A stretch of DNA of 64,000 nt, from positions 536,251 to 600,250 of the forward strand of contig CAXTJM010000001.1 of assembly GCA_964244585.1 (NCBI GenBank). Reading direction: 5' to 3'. The notes beneath the pieces are model-generated. The model searched no databases, was not told where the DNA came from, and saw nothing but the letters and a program-made list of their open reading frames with translations. Each line of letters opens with the position of its first letter. Position 1 is the stretch's first letter. The position numbers were made by a program, and so were the translations under genes. Shown one piece after another: positions 19,207-27,036 of this stretch. Origin of the DNA: LMUY01 sp964244585. GTDB lineage: Bacteria; Pseudomonadota; Alphaproteobacteria; Acetobacterales; Acetobacteraceae.

Positions 19207-20376
19207 TCACGCGGTCTCCGCGAACAACTCGCGGCCGATCAGCATGCGGCGGATCTCGCTGGTGCCGGCGCCGATCTCGTACAGCTTGGCATCGCGCAGC
19301 AGCCGGCCAGTGGGGTAGTCGTTGATGTAGCCGTTGCCGCCCAGCGCCTGGATCGCCTCCAGCGCCATCCACGTCGCCTTCTCCGCCGCGTACAGGATCG
19401 CGCCTGCGGCATCCTTGCGGGTGGTCTGGCCGCGGTCGCACGCCTTGGCCACGGCATACACGTAGGCGCGGCTGGCATTCATCGTGGTGTACATGTCGGC
19501 GATCTTGCCCTGCATGAGCTGGAACTCGCCGATCGCCTGGCCGAACTGCCTGCGCTCGTGCACGTAGGGCAGCACCGCGTCCATGCAGGCCTGCATGATG
19601 CCGATCGGCCCGGCTGCCAGCACCGCACGCTCGTAATCCAGCCCGCTCATCAGCACGTTCACGCCGCGGCCGAGCGTGCCCAGCACGTTCTCCTCCGGAA
19701 CCTCGCAATCCTGGAACACCAGCTCGCAGGTATTCGACCCGCGCATGCCCAGCTTGTCCAGCTTCTGCGCCGTGCTGAACCCGGCGAACCCCTTCTCGAT
19801 CAGGAAGGCGGTGATGCCGCGCGGCCCGGCGGACGGGTCCGTCTTGGCGTAGACCACCAGCGTATCGGCGTTCGGCCCGTTGGTGATCCACATCTTGGAC
19901 CCGTTCAGCACCCAGCGGTCGCCACGCTTCTCCGCCCGGGTGCGCATGCCCACCACGTCGGAGCCGGCGCCCGGCTCGCTCATCGCCAGGGCGCCGACAT
20001 GCTCGCCCGAGATCAGCCTGGGAAGGTAGCGGCGCTTCTGCTCCTCGTTGCCGTTGCGGGCGATCTGGTTGACGCAGAGGTTGCTGTGCGCGCCGTAGGA
20101 CAAGCCGACCGAAGCGGAGGCGCGGCTGATCTCCTCCATTGCGACGCAATGTTCCAGGTAGCCCATGGCCGCGCCGCCGAATTCCTCGGGCGCGGTGATG
20201 CCGAGCACGCCCAGCTCGCCGAACTTGCGCCAGAGATCCGCCGGGAAGTCGTTCTCGGCATCGATCGCGGCGGCGCGGGGCGCGATCTCGTCGGCGGAGA
20301 AGCTCGCCACCTGGTCACGCAGGGCGTCGACCGTTTCGCCCAGGTCGAAATCCAGACCACGAAAACTGTTCAGCAC
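19207..20376 (-). CDS. ivd: Isovaleryl-CoA dehydrogenase
   Basis: FAD enzyme converting isovaleryl-CoA to 3-methylcrotonyl-CoA in leucine degradation, passing electrons to ETF. It has 389 residues with AMSEPGAGSDVVGM and KMWITNGPNAD in the middle domain and, diagnostically, the catalytic Glu in the helix-G motif GLDYERAVLAAGP, specific to the isovaleryl-CoA branch. The C-terminus has GGNGYINDYPTGRLLRD and IGAGTSEIRRMLIGREL. The start is GTG at 20376, preceded by a strong GGAGGAG seven bases upstream. It leads the mccB-mccA unit. The symbol liuA is also used. Confidence 0.94.
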   Translation of the reverse strand: MLNSFRGLDFDLGETVDALRDQVASFSADEIAPRAAAIDAENDFPADLWRKFGELGVLGITAPEEFGGAAMGYLEHCVAMEEISRASASVGLSYGAHSNLCVNQIARNGNEEQKRRYLPRLISGEHVGALAMSEPGAGSDVVGMRTRAEKRGDRWVLNGSKMWITNGPNADTLVVYAKTDPSAGPRGITAFLIEKGFAGFSTAQKLDKLGMRGSNTCELVFQDCEVPEENVLGTLGRGVNVLMSGLDYERAVLAAGPIGIMQACMDAVLPYVHERRQFGQAIGEFQLMQGKIADMYTTMNASRAYVYAVAKACDRGQTTRKDAAGAILYAAEKATWMALEAIQALGGNGYINDYPTGRLLRDAKLYEIGAGTSEIRRMLIGRELFAETA

Positions 20377-20415
20377 TTTTTATCTCCTCCCTCGCCAGGC
20401 CTAGCGCACCCGGGT

Positions 20416-21147
20416 TCAGTCGTCCAACAGCGTCAGCGCCTCTGCCAGATCGACCCGGCCGTCATACAGCGCGCGGCCGACGATCACGCCCTCGATATTG
20501 GGATGGTGCAGCCCCCGTAAAGCACGCAGGTCGTCCAGGCTGCCGACGCCGCCGCTGGCGATCACCGGGATGGTGCAGGACGCGGCGAGCTCGCTGGTCT
20601 GCGCCAGGTTGAGGCCGCCGAGCATGCCGTCCCGGCCGATATCGGTGTAAATGATGGCAGCCACGCCGGCGTCGACGAAGCGGGCCGCCAGGTCGGGCGC
20701 GGCAAGGGTGGAGGTCGCCGCCCAGCCATCCGTCGCGACGAACCCGTCGCGCGCGTCGATGCCCACGGCAACCTGGCCGGGCCAGCGCCGGCAGGCCTCC
20801 CGCACCAAAGTGGGGTCGCGCACGGCGGCGCTGCCGAGGATGACGCGGCTGACCCCTGCCGCCAGCCAACGCTCCACGCCCGCCAGGTCGCGGATGCCAC
20901 CGCCGAGCTGCACCGGCACGCAGGCGGCGGCCAGGATCGCAGCAACGGCCGCGGCATTGACGGCGTGGCCGGCGAAGGCGCCGTTCAGATCCACCACGTG
21001 CAGCCAGCGGCAACCCGCCGCCTGCCACGCGCGCGCCTGGGCACCGGGATCGTCGGAGTAGACGGTCGCCTGGTCCATGTCGCCGCGCCGGAGCCGGACG
21101 CAGGACCCATCCTTGAGGTCGATCGCGGGGTAGAGGGTCAGCGGCAA
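20416..21147 (-). CDS. hisA: Phosphoribosylformimino-AICAR ribotide isomerase (ProFAR isomerase)
   Basis: Fourth step of histidine synthesis, an Amadori isomerisation in a TIM barrel. The 243-residue version starts at TTG 21147 (PLTLYPAIDLKDG), 13 bases after the upstream stop; no ATG or GTG gives a sensible start, and the longer frame to 21234 overlaps the previous gene. The two catalytic Asp lie in AIDLKDG near the N-terminus and in YTDIGRDGML in the second half. Phosphate-loop motifs ASGGVGSL and GVIVGRALY are present. It is the last his gene here: hisF and hisE, its usual followers, are not next to it. Confidence 0.93.
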   Translation of the reverse strand: MPLTLYPAIDLKDGSCVRLRRGDMDQATVYSDDPGAQARAWQAAGCRWLHVVDLNGAFAGHAVNAAAVAAILAAACVPVQLGGGIRDLAGVERWLAAGVSRVILGSAAVRDPTLVREACRRWPGQVAVGIDARDGFVATDGWAATSTLAAPDLAARFVDAGVAAIIYTDIGRDGMLGGLNLAQTSELAASCTIPVIASGGVGSLDDLRALRGLHHPNIEGVIVGRALYDGRVDLAEALTLLDD

Positions 21148-21160
21148 CGGGCGGTGCCGC

Positions 21161-22345
21161 TCATGCCCGACCCATATCCGCCAACATCTCCTCCACCATG
21201 TGGAACGCGGTGTTGGCAGCGGGCACGCCGGCATAGATGGCGGATTGGATCAGCACCTCCCGCACCTCGTCTTCGGTCAGCCCCTTCTGCTCCAGCGCGG
21301 CGCGGGTGTGCAGGCGGAACTCCTCCCACCGGCCGAGCGCGATGGTGATGGCCAGCACGATGATGCGACGCGTCCGGTGGTCCAGGCCAGGCCTGCCCCA
21401 CACCTCGCTCCAGGCGAAGCGGGTGATGAACTGCTGGAACTCCCAGGCGAAGCCGCCCTGCTTGGCCAGTGCGCGGTCCACCCAGGCGTCCCCCAGCACC
21501 GCCCGGCGGTTGCCGATGCCGCGGTCGAACAGCGCCGCACGGCCGGCCTCCGCCGCATCGTCGCCTTCCACCGCAAGGAAGTCGGCCAGCAGGGCGGCCA
21601 GCGCGTCCGGACGCTCCAGCGGCGAGATGTGGCCAGTGGGCAGGCTGGCGAGCCTGGCACCCGGGATCGCCGCGGCAATCGGCTCGCCGCCCGTGGCCGC
21701 CGGCGTTGCCTCATCCAGCGAGCCGACGACCACCAGGGTGGGTAGCGCGATGCCGGGCAGCGCGTCCTTCAATGCCAGCCCGGCAATGGCCATGCAGCAG
21801 CCCGCATAGCCCTGCGGATCCTGCGCTTCCATGATGGCGCGGCAGGTGGACAAATAGGGCGGCTTGGCGGCACGGACGGAAGGGGGGAACCACCGCGCCA
21901 GGATGCCCTCCATCAAGGGGGTCATGCCGCCGCTACGCACCGCGGCCGCCCGATCCAGCCACATCTGGGTAGGAACCTCGGCGGCACTGTTGCAGACCGC
22001 GATCGCCGTCAGCCGGGCCGGGGCCGACACCGCCATCTGCATGGCGGTCATGCCACCCATCGACACGCCCGCCACCGCCGCCTTCGCCGCCCCCGCGGCG
22101 TCCAGCACCGCGAAGGCGTCCGCCGCCAACGCTGCGATGGTGTAGTCGCCGGATGGGGAATCAGATGCACCGTGGCCGCGCGTGTCCATCCGCAGCAGGC
22201 GAAACCGGCCGGAGAGCGCCCGTACCACGCCTTCCCACATGGCGTGGTCGCATCCCAGCGAGTTGAGCAGCAACAGCGCCGGATGGTCCGGATGGCCGTC
22301 CGCCCGCCAATACAGACGCACGCCGTCGCGGGTGGCAAAAGGCAT
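21161..22345 (-). CDS. 3-oxoadipate enol-lactonase / 4-carboxymuconolactone decarboxylase fusion (PcaL type)
   Basis: A 394-residue two-domain protein. Residues 1 to about 255 form an alpha/beta hydrolase (NSLGCDHAMWEGV, nucleophile in GVSMGGM, late His in LPTGHISPLE). Residues from about 265 are a carboxymuconolactone decarboxylase domain (DHRTRRIIVLAITIALGRW, then FRLHTRAALEQ). Such PcaD-PcaC fusions run the last two ring-derived steps of the protocatechuate branch. The ATG at 22345 has GGGAGAG upstream. It sits between GNAT and hisA in the his cluster, with no other pca genes visible, so its role in ring degradation is inferred from family only. Confidence 0.9.
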   Translation of the reverse strand: MPFATRDGVRLYWRADGHPDHPALLLLNSLGCDHAMWEGVVRALSGRFRLLRMDTRGHGASDSPSGDYTIAALAADAFAVLDAAGAAKAAVAGVSMGGMTAMQMAVSAPARLTAIAVCNSAAEVPTQMWLDRAAAVRSGGMTPLMEGILARWFPPSVRAAKPPYLSTCRAIMEAQDPQGYAGCCMAIAGLALKDALPGIALPTLVVVGSLDEATPAATGGEPIAAAIPGARLASLPTGHISPLERPDALAALLADFLAVEGDDAAEAGRAALFDRGIGNRRAVLGDAWVDRALAKQGGFAWEFQQFITRFAWSEVWGRPGLDHRTRRIIVLAITIALGRWEEFRLHTRAALEQKGLTEDEVREVLIQSAIYAGVPAANTAFHMVEEMLADMGRA

Positions 22346-22371
22346 CAGGACTCTCCCATCATAGGGCGCTG

Positions 22372-22926
22372 CTAGCGTCCGTCGCGCAGCTTCTTGCAGT
22401 AGAACAGGCCGCGGACGACCTTGCCGCCCACCCGGGCATAGGCGGGATGCTCGCCCCAGCGCTGATAGCCGGAGCCCTCGTAGAGCTTGATCGCGGCCTC
22501 CTGCGTCTCCCGCACGTCGAGGTTGAGCATCTGGTAGCCCAGGGCCCGGGCGGCGTCCTCGACGCGGCGGGTGATCAGCCGGGCCAGCCCGTGGCCGCGG
22601 GCATAGGGGGCGACGAAGCTGTGCATCAGCGTCGCCGCGAAGGCCTGGGCCTCGTTGTTGCGCGGCGGCCGCACCAGTTGCGCGCTGCCGACGATGATCC
22701 CGTCGATCCGGCCGACGAACAGCTCGCGCTCCGGCACCAGCAGGATGCCGCGGAAATAGCTCTCCAGCGCGGAGCGGCCCGGCGGCTCGATCCAGCCGAA
22801 CCCGCCGCCATCGATGATCGCCGCGTCCGCCGCCTCGCACAGCGCCTGCAGGTCGTCGTCCAGCAGCGCTTCGGCGCGTTCGACCGCCAGGGTGGGCGCC
22901 AGCCCGGCGGCCAAGGTGTCGCTCAT
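22372..22926 (-). CDS. GNAT-family N-acetyltransferase
   Basis: A 184-residue acetyltransferase. The ATG at 22926 overlaps the hisH stop (ATGA). The acetyl-CoA-binding segment reads SFVAPYARGHGLARLI and the late motif is ETQEAAIKLYEGSGYQRWG; the end 'VVRGLFYCKKL' is typical of a conserved alphaproteobacterial GNAT group. It lies inside the histidine cluster, but nothing shows a direct role in histidine synthesis. The substrate is unknown. Confidence 0.87.
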   Translation of the reverse strand: MSDTLAAGLAPTLAVERAEALLDDDLQALCEAADAAIIDGGGFGWIEPPGRSALESYFRGILLVPERELFVGRIDGIIVGSAQLVRPPRNNEAQAFAATLMHSFVAPYARGHGLARLITRRVEDAARALGYQMLNLDVRETQEAAIKLYEGSGYQRWGEHPAYARVGGKVVRGLFYCKKLRDGR

Positions 22927-23558
22927 GGCCGCCATTGCAGGAAGTTCGCCAGGATGCGCAGGCCGACCGCCTGGCTCTTCTCGACGTGAAACTGGGTGCC
23001 GGCGCGGTTGCCGGACGCGACCATGGCGGGCACGGGGCCGCCATAGTCGGTGGTCGCCAACACGTCGCTTGGGTCGGCCCCCCGCAGCGCGTAGCTATGG
23101 ACGAAATACACGTCGTCGCCGAGGTTCAGCCCGTCCAGCAAGGCGTGGCTGCCGGGGACGAAGTCCAACGCGTTCCATCCCATCTGCGGCAAGCGCAAAT
23201 CCGGCGCAGCCATTTCCGCGATATCTCCCGCGACCCAGCCGAAGCCCGGGGTCTCCCGGTGCTCCAGGCCGCGCTGCGCCATCAACTGCATGCCCACGCA
23301 GATGCCGAGAAACGGGCGCCCGGACGCCACGGAGCGGTCGATCGCCTCCCGCAGGCCGGGTATGGCCGCCAGCCCGGCCGCGCAATCAGCGAACGCCCCC
23401 TGTCCCGGCAGCACGATCCGGTCCGCGGCGGCGACCACCGCCGGGTCGTCCGTCACGACGATCTCGGCGGCGACCGCCGCGTCCGAGGCAGCGCGGGCCA
23501 AGGCGCGGGCGGCCGAGGTCAGGTTGCCGCTGCCGTAATCCACCACCGCCACCCGCAT
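22923..23558 (-). CDS. hisH: Imidazole glycerol phosphate synthase, glutaminase subunit
   Basis: Releases ammonia from glutamine for HisF in the fifth step of histidine synthesis. It has 211 residues with the class I amidotransferase triad: nucleophile Cys in LGICVGMQLM, and His and Glu in FHVEKSQ. The PGQGAFADC oxyanion region is normal. The ATG at 23558 shares one base with the preceding stop (TGATG). The obligatory partner hisF is not in the window and must be encoded elsewhere. Confidence 0.95.
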   Translation of the reverse strand: MRVAVVDYGSGNLTSAARALARAASDAAVAAEIVVTDDPAVVAAADRIVLPGQGAFADCAAGLAAIPGLREAIDRSVASGRPFLGICVGMQLMAQRGLEHRETPGFGWVAGDIAEMAAPDLRLPQMGWNALDFVPGSHALLDGLNLGDDVYFVHSYALRGADPSDVLATTDYGGPVPAMVASGNRAGTQFHVEKSQAVGLRILANFLQWRP

Positions 23559-23917
23559 CACACGGCCAGTTCCCGCACATCGTCCCGGTGCGACAGCAGG
23601 CGGAACCACGCCTCGTCCAGGGTCCGTGCGGCGATCACGTGGGCCAGTTCGAAGCGTCGCAGCCGCAGGTGCAACCGCCGCCAGTCCTGGCCCATGAGGC
23701 CGGCCAGTACCAGCACGCCGAACGCCGCCACGGGACGCAAGGGCGGCAGCGGGACCAGGCAGGCAAGGACGAAGACGGCCAGCACCAGGATGGCGGGGAT
23801 CCAGGCTCCGTGCCGCAGCAGCCAGAGCGGTCCGAAGAACAGAGCGCCCCAGGAGAACGCCTCCGGCACCAGCACGGGCGACTTCCAGCGATGCAGATGG
23901 GCCGTATAGGTTTTCAC
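23558..23917 (-). CDS. DUF2628-type small membrane protein
   Basis: A 119-residue protein starting at GTG 23917, overlapping the hisB stop as GTGA. It has a soluble N-terminus (KTYTAHLHRWKSPV), a conserved FSWGALFFGPLWLLRHGAW block, one or two hydrophobic helices around residues 45-80, and a charged C-terminus. The pattern fits the DUF2628 family, which I recall as a common passenger between hisB and hisH in this bacterial group. The function is unknown; it is fully coupled to both flanking his genes. Confidence 0.82.
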   Translation of the reverse strand: MKTYTAHLHRWKSPVLVPEAFSWGALFFGPLWLLRHGAWIPAILVLAVFVLACLVPLPPLRPVAAFGVLVLAGLMGQDWRRLHLRLRRFELAHVIAARTLDEAWFRLLSHRDDVRELAV

Positions 23918-24504
23918 AACGCCCCCTTGGTGGACGGCACCGCGCCGGCGGAGCGCGGATCCGGTTCCGACGCCATGCGCAGCGCCCGGGCCAGCGCCTT
24001 GAAACATCCCTCGGCGATATGGTGGCCGTTTCGGCCGGCTTTCGCATGAACATGCAGCGTCAGCAGCGCATTGTGGGCGAAGGCGCGGAAGAACTCCTCG
24101 AACAGCTCGGTGTCCATCGTGCCGATGGTGGGCACGTTGAAGCCGACCGACCATACCAGCAGCGGCCGGCCCGAGATATCGACCGCAGCCTCGACCAGCG
24201 CCTCGTCCATCGGCACCAGCGCCTGGCCATAGCGGCGGATGCCGCGCTTGTCGCCGATCGCCCGTGCGAAGGCCTGGCCCAGCACGATGCCCACGTCCTC
24301 GACCGTGTGATGGTCGTCGATGTGGAGGTCCCCGGTCGCCTGGACCGCCACATCGAACAGGGCATGCCGGGCCAGCGCCGTCAGCATGTGGTCCAGGAAC
24401 CCCACCCCGGTGGAAATATCGGACACGCCCGTCCCGTCCAGGTCGAGCGTGATCCGGATGTCGGTTTCCGTGGTAGTTCGGGAGAGTTCGGCAGACCGGC
24501 GCAT
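23914..24504 (-). CDS. hisB: Imidazoleglycerol-phosphate dehydratase
   Basis: Manganese enzyme of the sixth step of histidine synthesis. It has 196 residues from the ATG at 24504 (MRRSAELSRTTTETDI), the standard length for the single-function form. The metal-binding His clusters are visible: GFLDHM, HIDDHHTVED and, near the end, KAGRNGHHIAEGCFKA. It is the first gene of the leftward his cluster and overlaps the DUF2628 gene. A 97-base divergent gap separates it from the rightward small hypothetical genes. Confidence 0.95.
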   Translation of the reverse strand: MRRSAELSRTTTETDIRITLDLDGTGVSDISTGVGFLDHMLTALARHALFDVAVQATGDLHIDDHHTVEDVGIVLGQAFARAIGDKRGIRRYGQALVPMDEALVEAAVDISGRPLLVWSVGFNVPTIGTMDTELFEEFFRAFAHNALLTLHVHAKAGRNGHHIAEGCFKALARALRMASEPDPRSAGAVPSTKGAL

Positions 24505-24570
24505 GCGGCGTGGATAGCGCAGTTCGGCGGGCTTGTCCTGTCCCGATGGAAAAACCGCACGGGCCTTCCT

Positions 24571-24598
24571 GCGTCTCGATCGTGAACATTGGAGACGC
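24571..24598. promoter_or_regulatory. Inverted repeat overlapping the Shine-Dalgarno of the 24602 gene
   Basis: GCGTCTC at 24571-24577 is the exact reverse complement of GAGACGC at 24592-24598, with 14 bases between. The right arm contains most of the GGAG ribosome-binding site (24591-24594) for the ATG at 24602. A hairpin in the mRNA could hide the site, or the DNA palindrome could be an operator in the hisB divergent gap. One instance only, so weakly supported. Confidence 0.4.
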
Positions 24599-24601
24599 AG
24601 C

Positions 24602-24721
24602 ATGGCCGATCAGCAAGGTAGCACCCCGACGCCGCCGCCCAAGCCGCCCAGCCCGCCCGCCACGCCGGCAGCCACGTCGGACAAGGGACCCAAGCAGACC
24701 AACGCCGGGGAGCGGTCTTGA
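24602..24721 (+). CDS. Small proline-rich hypothetical protein
   Basis: A 39-residue protein (MADQQGSTPTPPPKPPSPP onwards), very rich in Pro, Thr and Ala and probably disordered. It is supported by GGAG seven bases before the ATG and by the TGATG overlap with the next gene, which argues for real translation. I recognise no family. It may mainly couple translation into the downstream gene or be a linker-like peptide. Confidence 0.6.
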   Translation: MADQQGSTPTPPPKPPSPPATPAATSDKGPKQTNAGERS

Positions 24722-25236
24722 TGGCGGATCTCGACGCGGTCGCACGCAGGCACGGCATCAGCGTGGATGCGGTGCGCGTGTTGCAGGACGCGCTCCGCCG
24801 CGGCGGCGGCCGGCAGGCGCAGTTCAGCCACCAGGATCTGGGCGGCATGGGGCAATGGTCTGCCGGCGGGATGACGCAGGTCGGGGACATGTTCAACCCG
24901 GCGCTCAAGGAGAAGGTGAGCGCCCTATGTCGTGAGCTGGCCAAAGACACCGCGAACGAGGCCACGCCCTCGCCGGCGCCCGCGCATGAGGCCGGTGCAT
25001 GGTGGCCGGACGGCCTCGGACGCGCGTCCGCCACCGGGTCGCAGAACGGCGTGCGCTATGCCTGCTTCCCCGACAGCCGGCGCGTGGCGGTGGAGCAGGC
25101 CGGCACCGTGACCGTGTACGACAGCGGCGACCACCGCATCAACGGCGTGTCGCAGCAGCAGGGCGGGACCCAGGAGCTGACGTTCAACAGCCAGATGGGG
25201 ACGATCCGCGCCGACGACCTGCCCGTGGTGGGGTAA
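24721..25236 (+). CDS. Conserved hypothetical protein, alphaproteobacterial type
   Basis: A 171-residue protein. The N-terminal half is helical and begins MADLDAVARRHGISVDAV, with a conserved-looking block GGGRQAQFSHQDLGGMGQW; then comes a Pro/Ala linker near residues 80-90. The C-terminal half is beta-rich (TVTVYDSGDHRINGVSQQQ, TFNSQMGTIRADDLP), as in small sheet domains. I recall similar proteins labelled SHOCT-domain or hypothetical. The function is unknown. There is no signal peptide, so it is probably cytoplasmic. Confidence 0.75.
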   Translation: MADLDAVARRHGISVDAVRVLQDALRRGGGRQAQFSHQDLGGMGQWSAGGMTQVGDMFNPALKEKVSALCRELAKDTANEATPSPAPAHEAGAWWPDGLGRASATGSQNGVRYACFPDSRRVAVEQAGTVTVYDSGDHRINGVSQQQGGTQELTFNSQMGTIRADDLPVVG

Positions 25237-25296
25237 AACCCGTCCGCGGCTGCGCCGGGATGGCTGATGCGGGAGAGGGCATGGTAGTGAGCCAGG

Positions 25297-26196
25297 GTGG
25301 CTACCACCCGCGCCTGGCTGCTCACCGACAGTCCCGGCTCCCGACGCCAGGCTGCGTGGGGGCGTCGCTATCGCGCCTGGCTGCTGTTCCGGCACAACGG
25401 CATGGCGGTTGCCGGGCTCGTCGTCACACTCCTGCTCGTGACCCTTGCCGTCGCCGCTCCCCTGCTCGCCCCCTTCGACCCGGCGGCACAGGAGCTTACG
25501 TATCGGCTGGCGCCCCCCGGCCGCCTGCATTGGCTGGGCACGGACGAGTTGGGCCGCGACATCGCCTCGCGCATCGCGTTCGGCGGCCGCATCACGCTGG
25601 GCATGGTGGTGGCCGTGGTCCTGCTGGTGGCGCCGCTCGGCCTCGCGGTCGGTTGCGTCGCCGGGTTTGCGGGTGGCCTGTGGGACCGCGTGCTGATGCG
25701 CGTGACGGATATCTTCCTGGCGTTCCCCCGGCTGATCCTGGCTTTGGCCTTTGTCGCGGCGTTGCGGCCGGGGATTGCCTCGGCGGTGGCCGCGATCGCG
25801 TTGACCGCTTGGCCGCCATACGCCCGGCTGGCACGGGCCGAGACGATCGGCTTCCGCGAGGCGGATTTCATCGCCGCGGCCCGGCTCAGCGGTGCCTCGC
25901 CAGGCCGGATCGTGCTGCGGCACGTCGCCCCGCTATGCCTGCCCAGCCTGGTCGTGCGCATGACGCTGGACATGAGCGCGACCATCCTGACGGCGGCGGC
26001 GCTCGGCTTCCTGGGCATGGGAGCGCAGCCGCCATCGCCGGAATGGGGCGCCATGGTGGCAAGCGGGCGGCGCTTCATCTTGGACCAGTGGTGGGTGCCG
26101 GCCGCCCCTGGGATCGCGATCTTCGTCGCCTCGCTCGCCTTCAACCTGCTGGGTGACGGCTTGCGCGACGTCCTCGACCCCAGGCACGGCGGCTGA
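25297..26196 (+). CDS. ABC transporter permease, DppC/OppC type (orphan set)
   Basis: Inner-membrane permease of 299 residues, starting at GTG 25297. It has the DppC first helix (MAVAGLVVTLLLVTLAVAAPLLAPFD near residue 36 on), the signature LHWLGTDELGRDIASR, and the EAA loop around FIAAARLSGASPGR. An internal ATG at 25402 could be the real start but would cut into helix 1. No DppB-type permease and no binding protein precede it; the upstream neighbour is an unrelated hypothetical gene. With the two ATPases that follow it forms an incomplete importer. Confidence 0.9.
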   Translation: MATTRAWLLTDSPGSRRQAAWGRRYRAWLLFRHNGMAVAGLVVTLLLVTLAVAAPLLAPFDPAAQELTYRLAPPGRLHWLGTDELGRDIASRIAFGGRITLGMVVAVVLLVAPLGLAVGCVAGFAGGLWDRVLMRVTDIFLAFPRLILALAFVAALRPGIASAVAAIALTAWPPYARLARAETIGFREADFIAAARLSGASPGRIVLRHVAPLCLPSLVVRMTLDMSATILTAAALGFLGMGAQPPSPEWGAMVASGRRFILDQWWVPAAPGIAIFVASLAFNLLGDGLRDVLDPRHGG

Positions 26197-26207
26197 GCGC
26201 CTCGCCG

Positions 26208-27035
26208 ATGCTGGTCGAGGTGGGCAATCTGCGGGTGGCGTTCCCCACCCCATCGGGCCCGGTCGCGGCGGTGCGCGGCGTGTCGTTCACGCTGGGGCGG
26301 GAGAAACTGGGGATCGTCGGGGAAAGCGGCTCCGGCAAGTCGCTCACCGCGCGGGCCGTGCTGAAGCTGCTGCCCCGCCAGGCCGTCGTCGCGGCCGACC
26401 GCCTGGCCTTCGACGGGATCGACGTGCTGTCCGCGTCCGAGCGTGCCATGCGCACCATCCGCGGGCGCCGGGCCGGGCTGGTGCTGCAGGACCCGAAATA
26501 CTCGCTCAATCCGATCATGACCGCGGGCGACCAAGTGGCGGAGGCGTGGCGGGCGCGCAAGGGCGACACGCGCAGGCAGGCCCGCGCCGCCGCGGTCGAC
26601 CTGCTGGCCCAGGTCCGCATCCGCGCCCCGGCGGAGGTCGCGGGGCTGTACCCGCACGAATTGTCCGGCGGCATGGGGCAGCGGGTCATGATCGCGATGA
26701 TGCTGGCGCCCGACCCGGAGCTGCTCATCGCCGACGAACCGACCAGCGCGCTGGACGCCACCGTGCAGGCCGACATCCTGCGGCTGATCGACGACCTGGT
26801 CGCCCGGCGCGGCATGGGGCTGCTGCTGATCAGCCACGATCTGCCGATGGTCGGCCATTTCTGCGACCGCGTGGCGGTGATGTATGCCGGGCGCGTGGTG
26901 GAGGAACTCGGCGCCGGGGACCTGCCCCGGGCCCGGCACCCCTACACGCGGGGCCTGCTGCGCTGCATGCCGTCGCTGGCACGACCCCGCGCCACGCTGC
27001 CGACGCTGGCGCGGGACCCGCGTTGGGCGGACTGA
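26208..27035 (+). CDS. ABC transporter ATP-binding protein, DppD type (orphan set)
   Basis: ATPase of 275 residues with Walker A GESGSGKS, signature LSGGMGQR (the usual Arg after Met replaced by Gly) and Walker B ADEPTSALD. It is shorter than typical DppD because the C-terminal Cys-containing oligopeptide extension is missing. It lies 11 bases after the permease. The missing extension and the missing partner permease suggest a nickel/opine-type or decaying system. Confidence 0.9.
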   Translation: MLVEVGNLRVAFPTPSGPVAAVRGVSFTLGREKLGIVGESGSGKSLTARAVLKLLPRQAVVAADRLAFDGIDVLSASERAMRTIRGRRAGLVLQDPKYSLNPIMTAGDQVAEAWRARKGDTRRQARAAAVDLLAQVRIRAPAEVAGLYPHELSGGMGQRVMIAMMLAPDPELLIADEPTSALDATVQADILRLIDDLVARRGMGLLLISHDLPMVGHFCDRVAVMYAGRVVEELGAGDLPRARHPYTRGLLRCMPSLARPRATLPTLARDPRWAD

Positions 27036-27036
27036 C

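Noticed and set aside
24721..25296. Remnant of a DppB permease before the orphan DppC
   Set aside because: All frames were checked by eye; no permease-like hydrophobic helices or EAA motif found.
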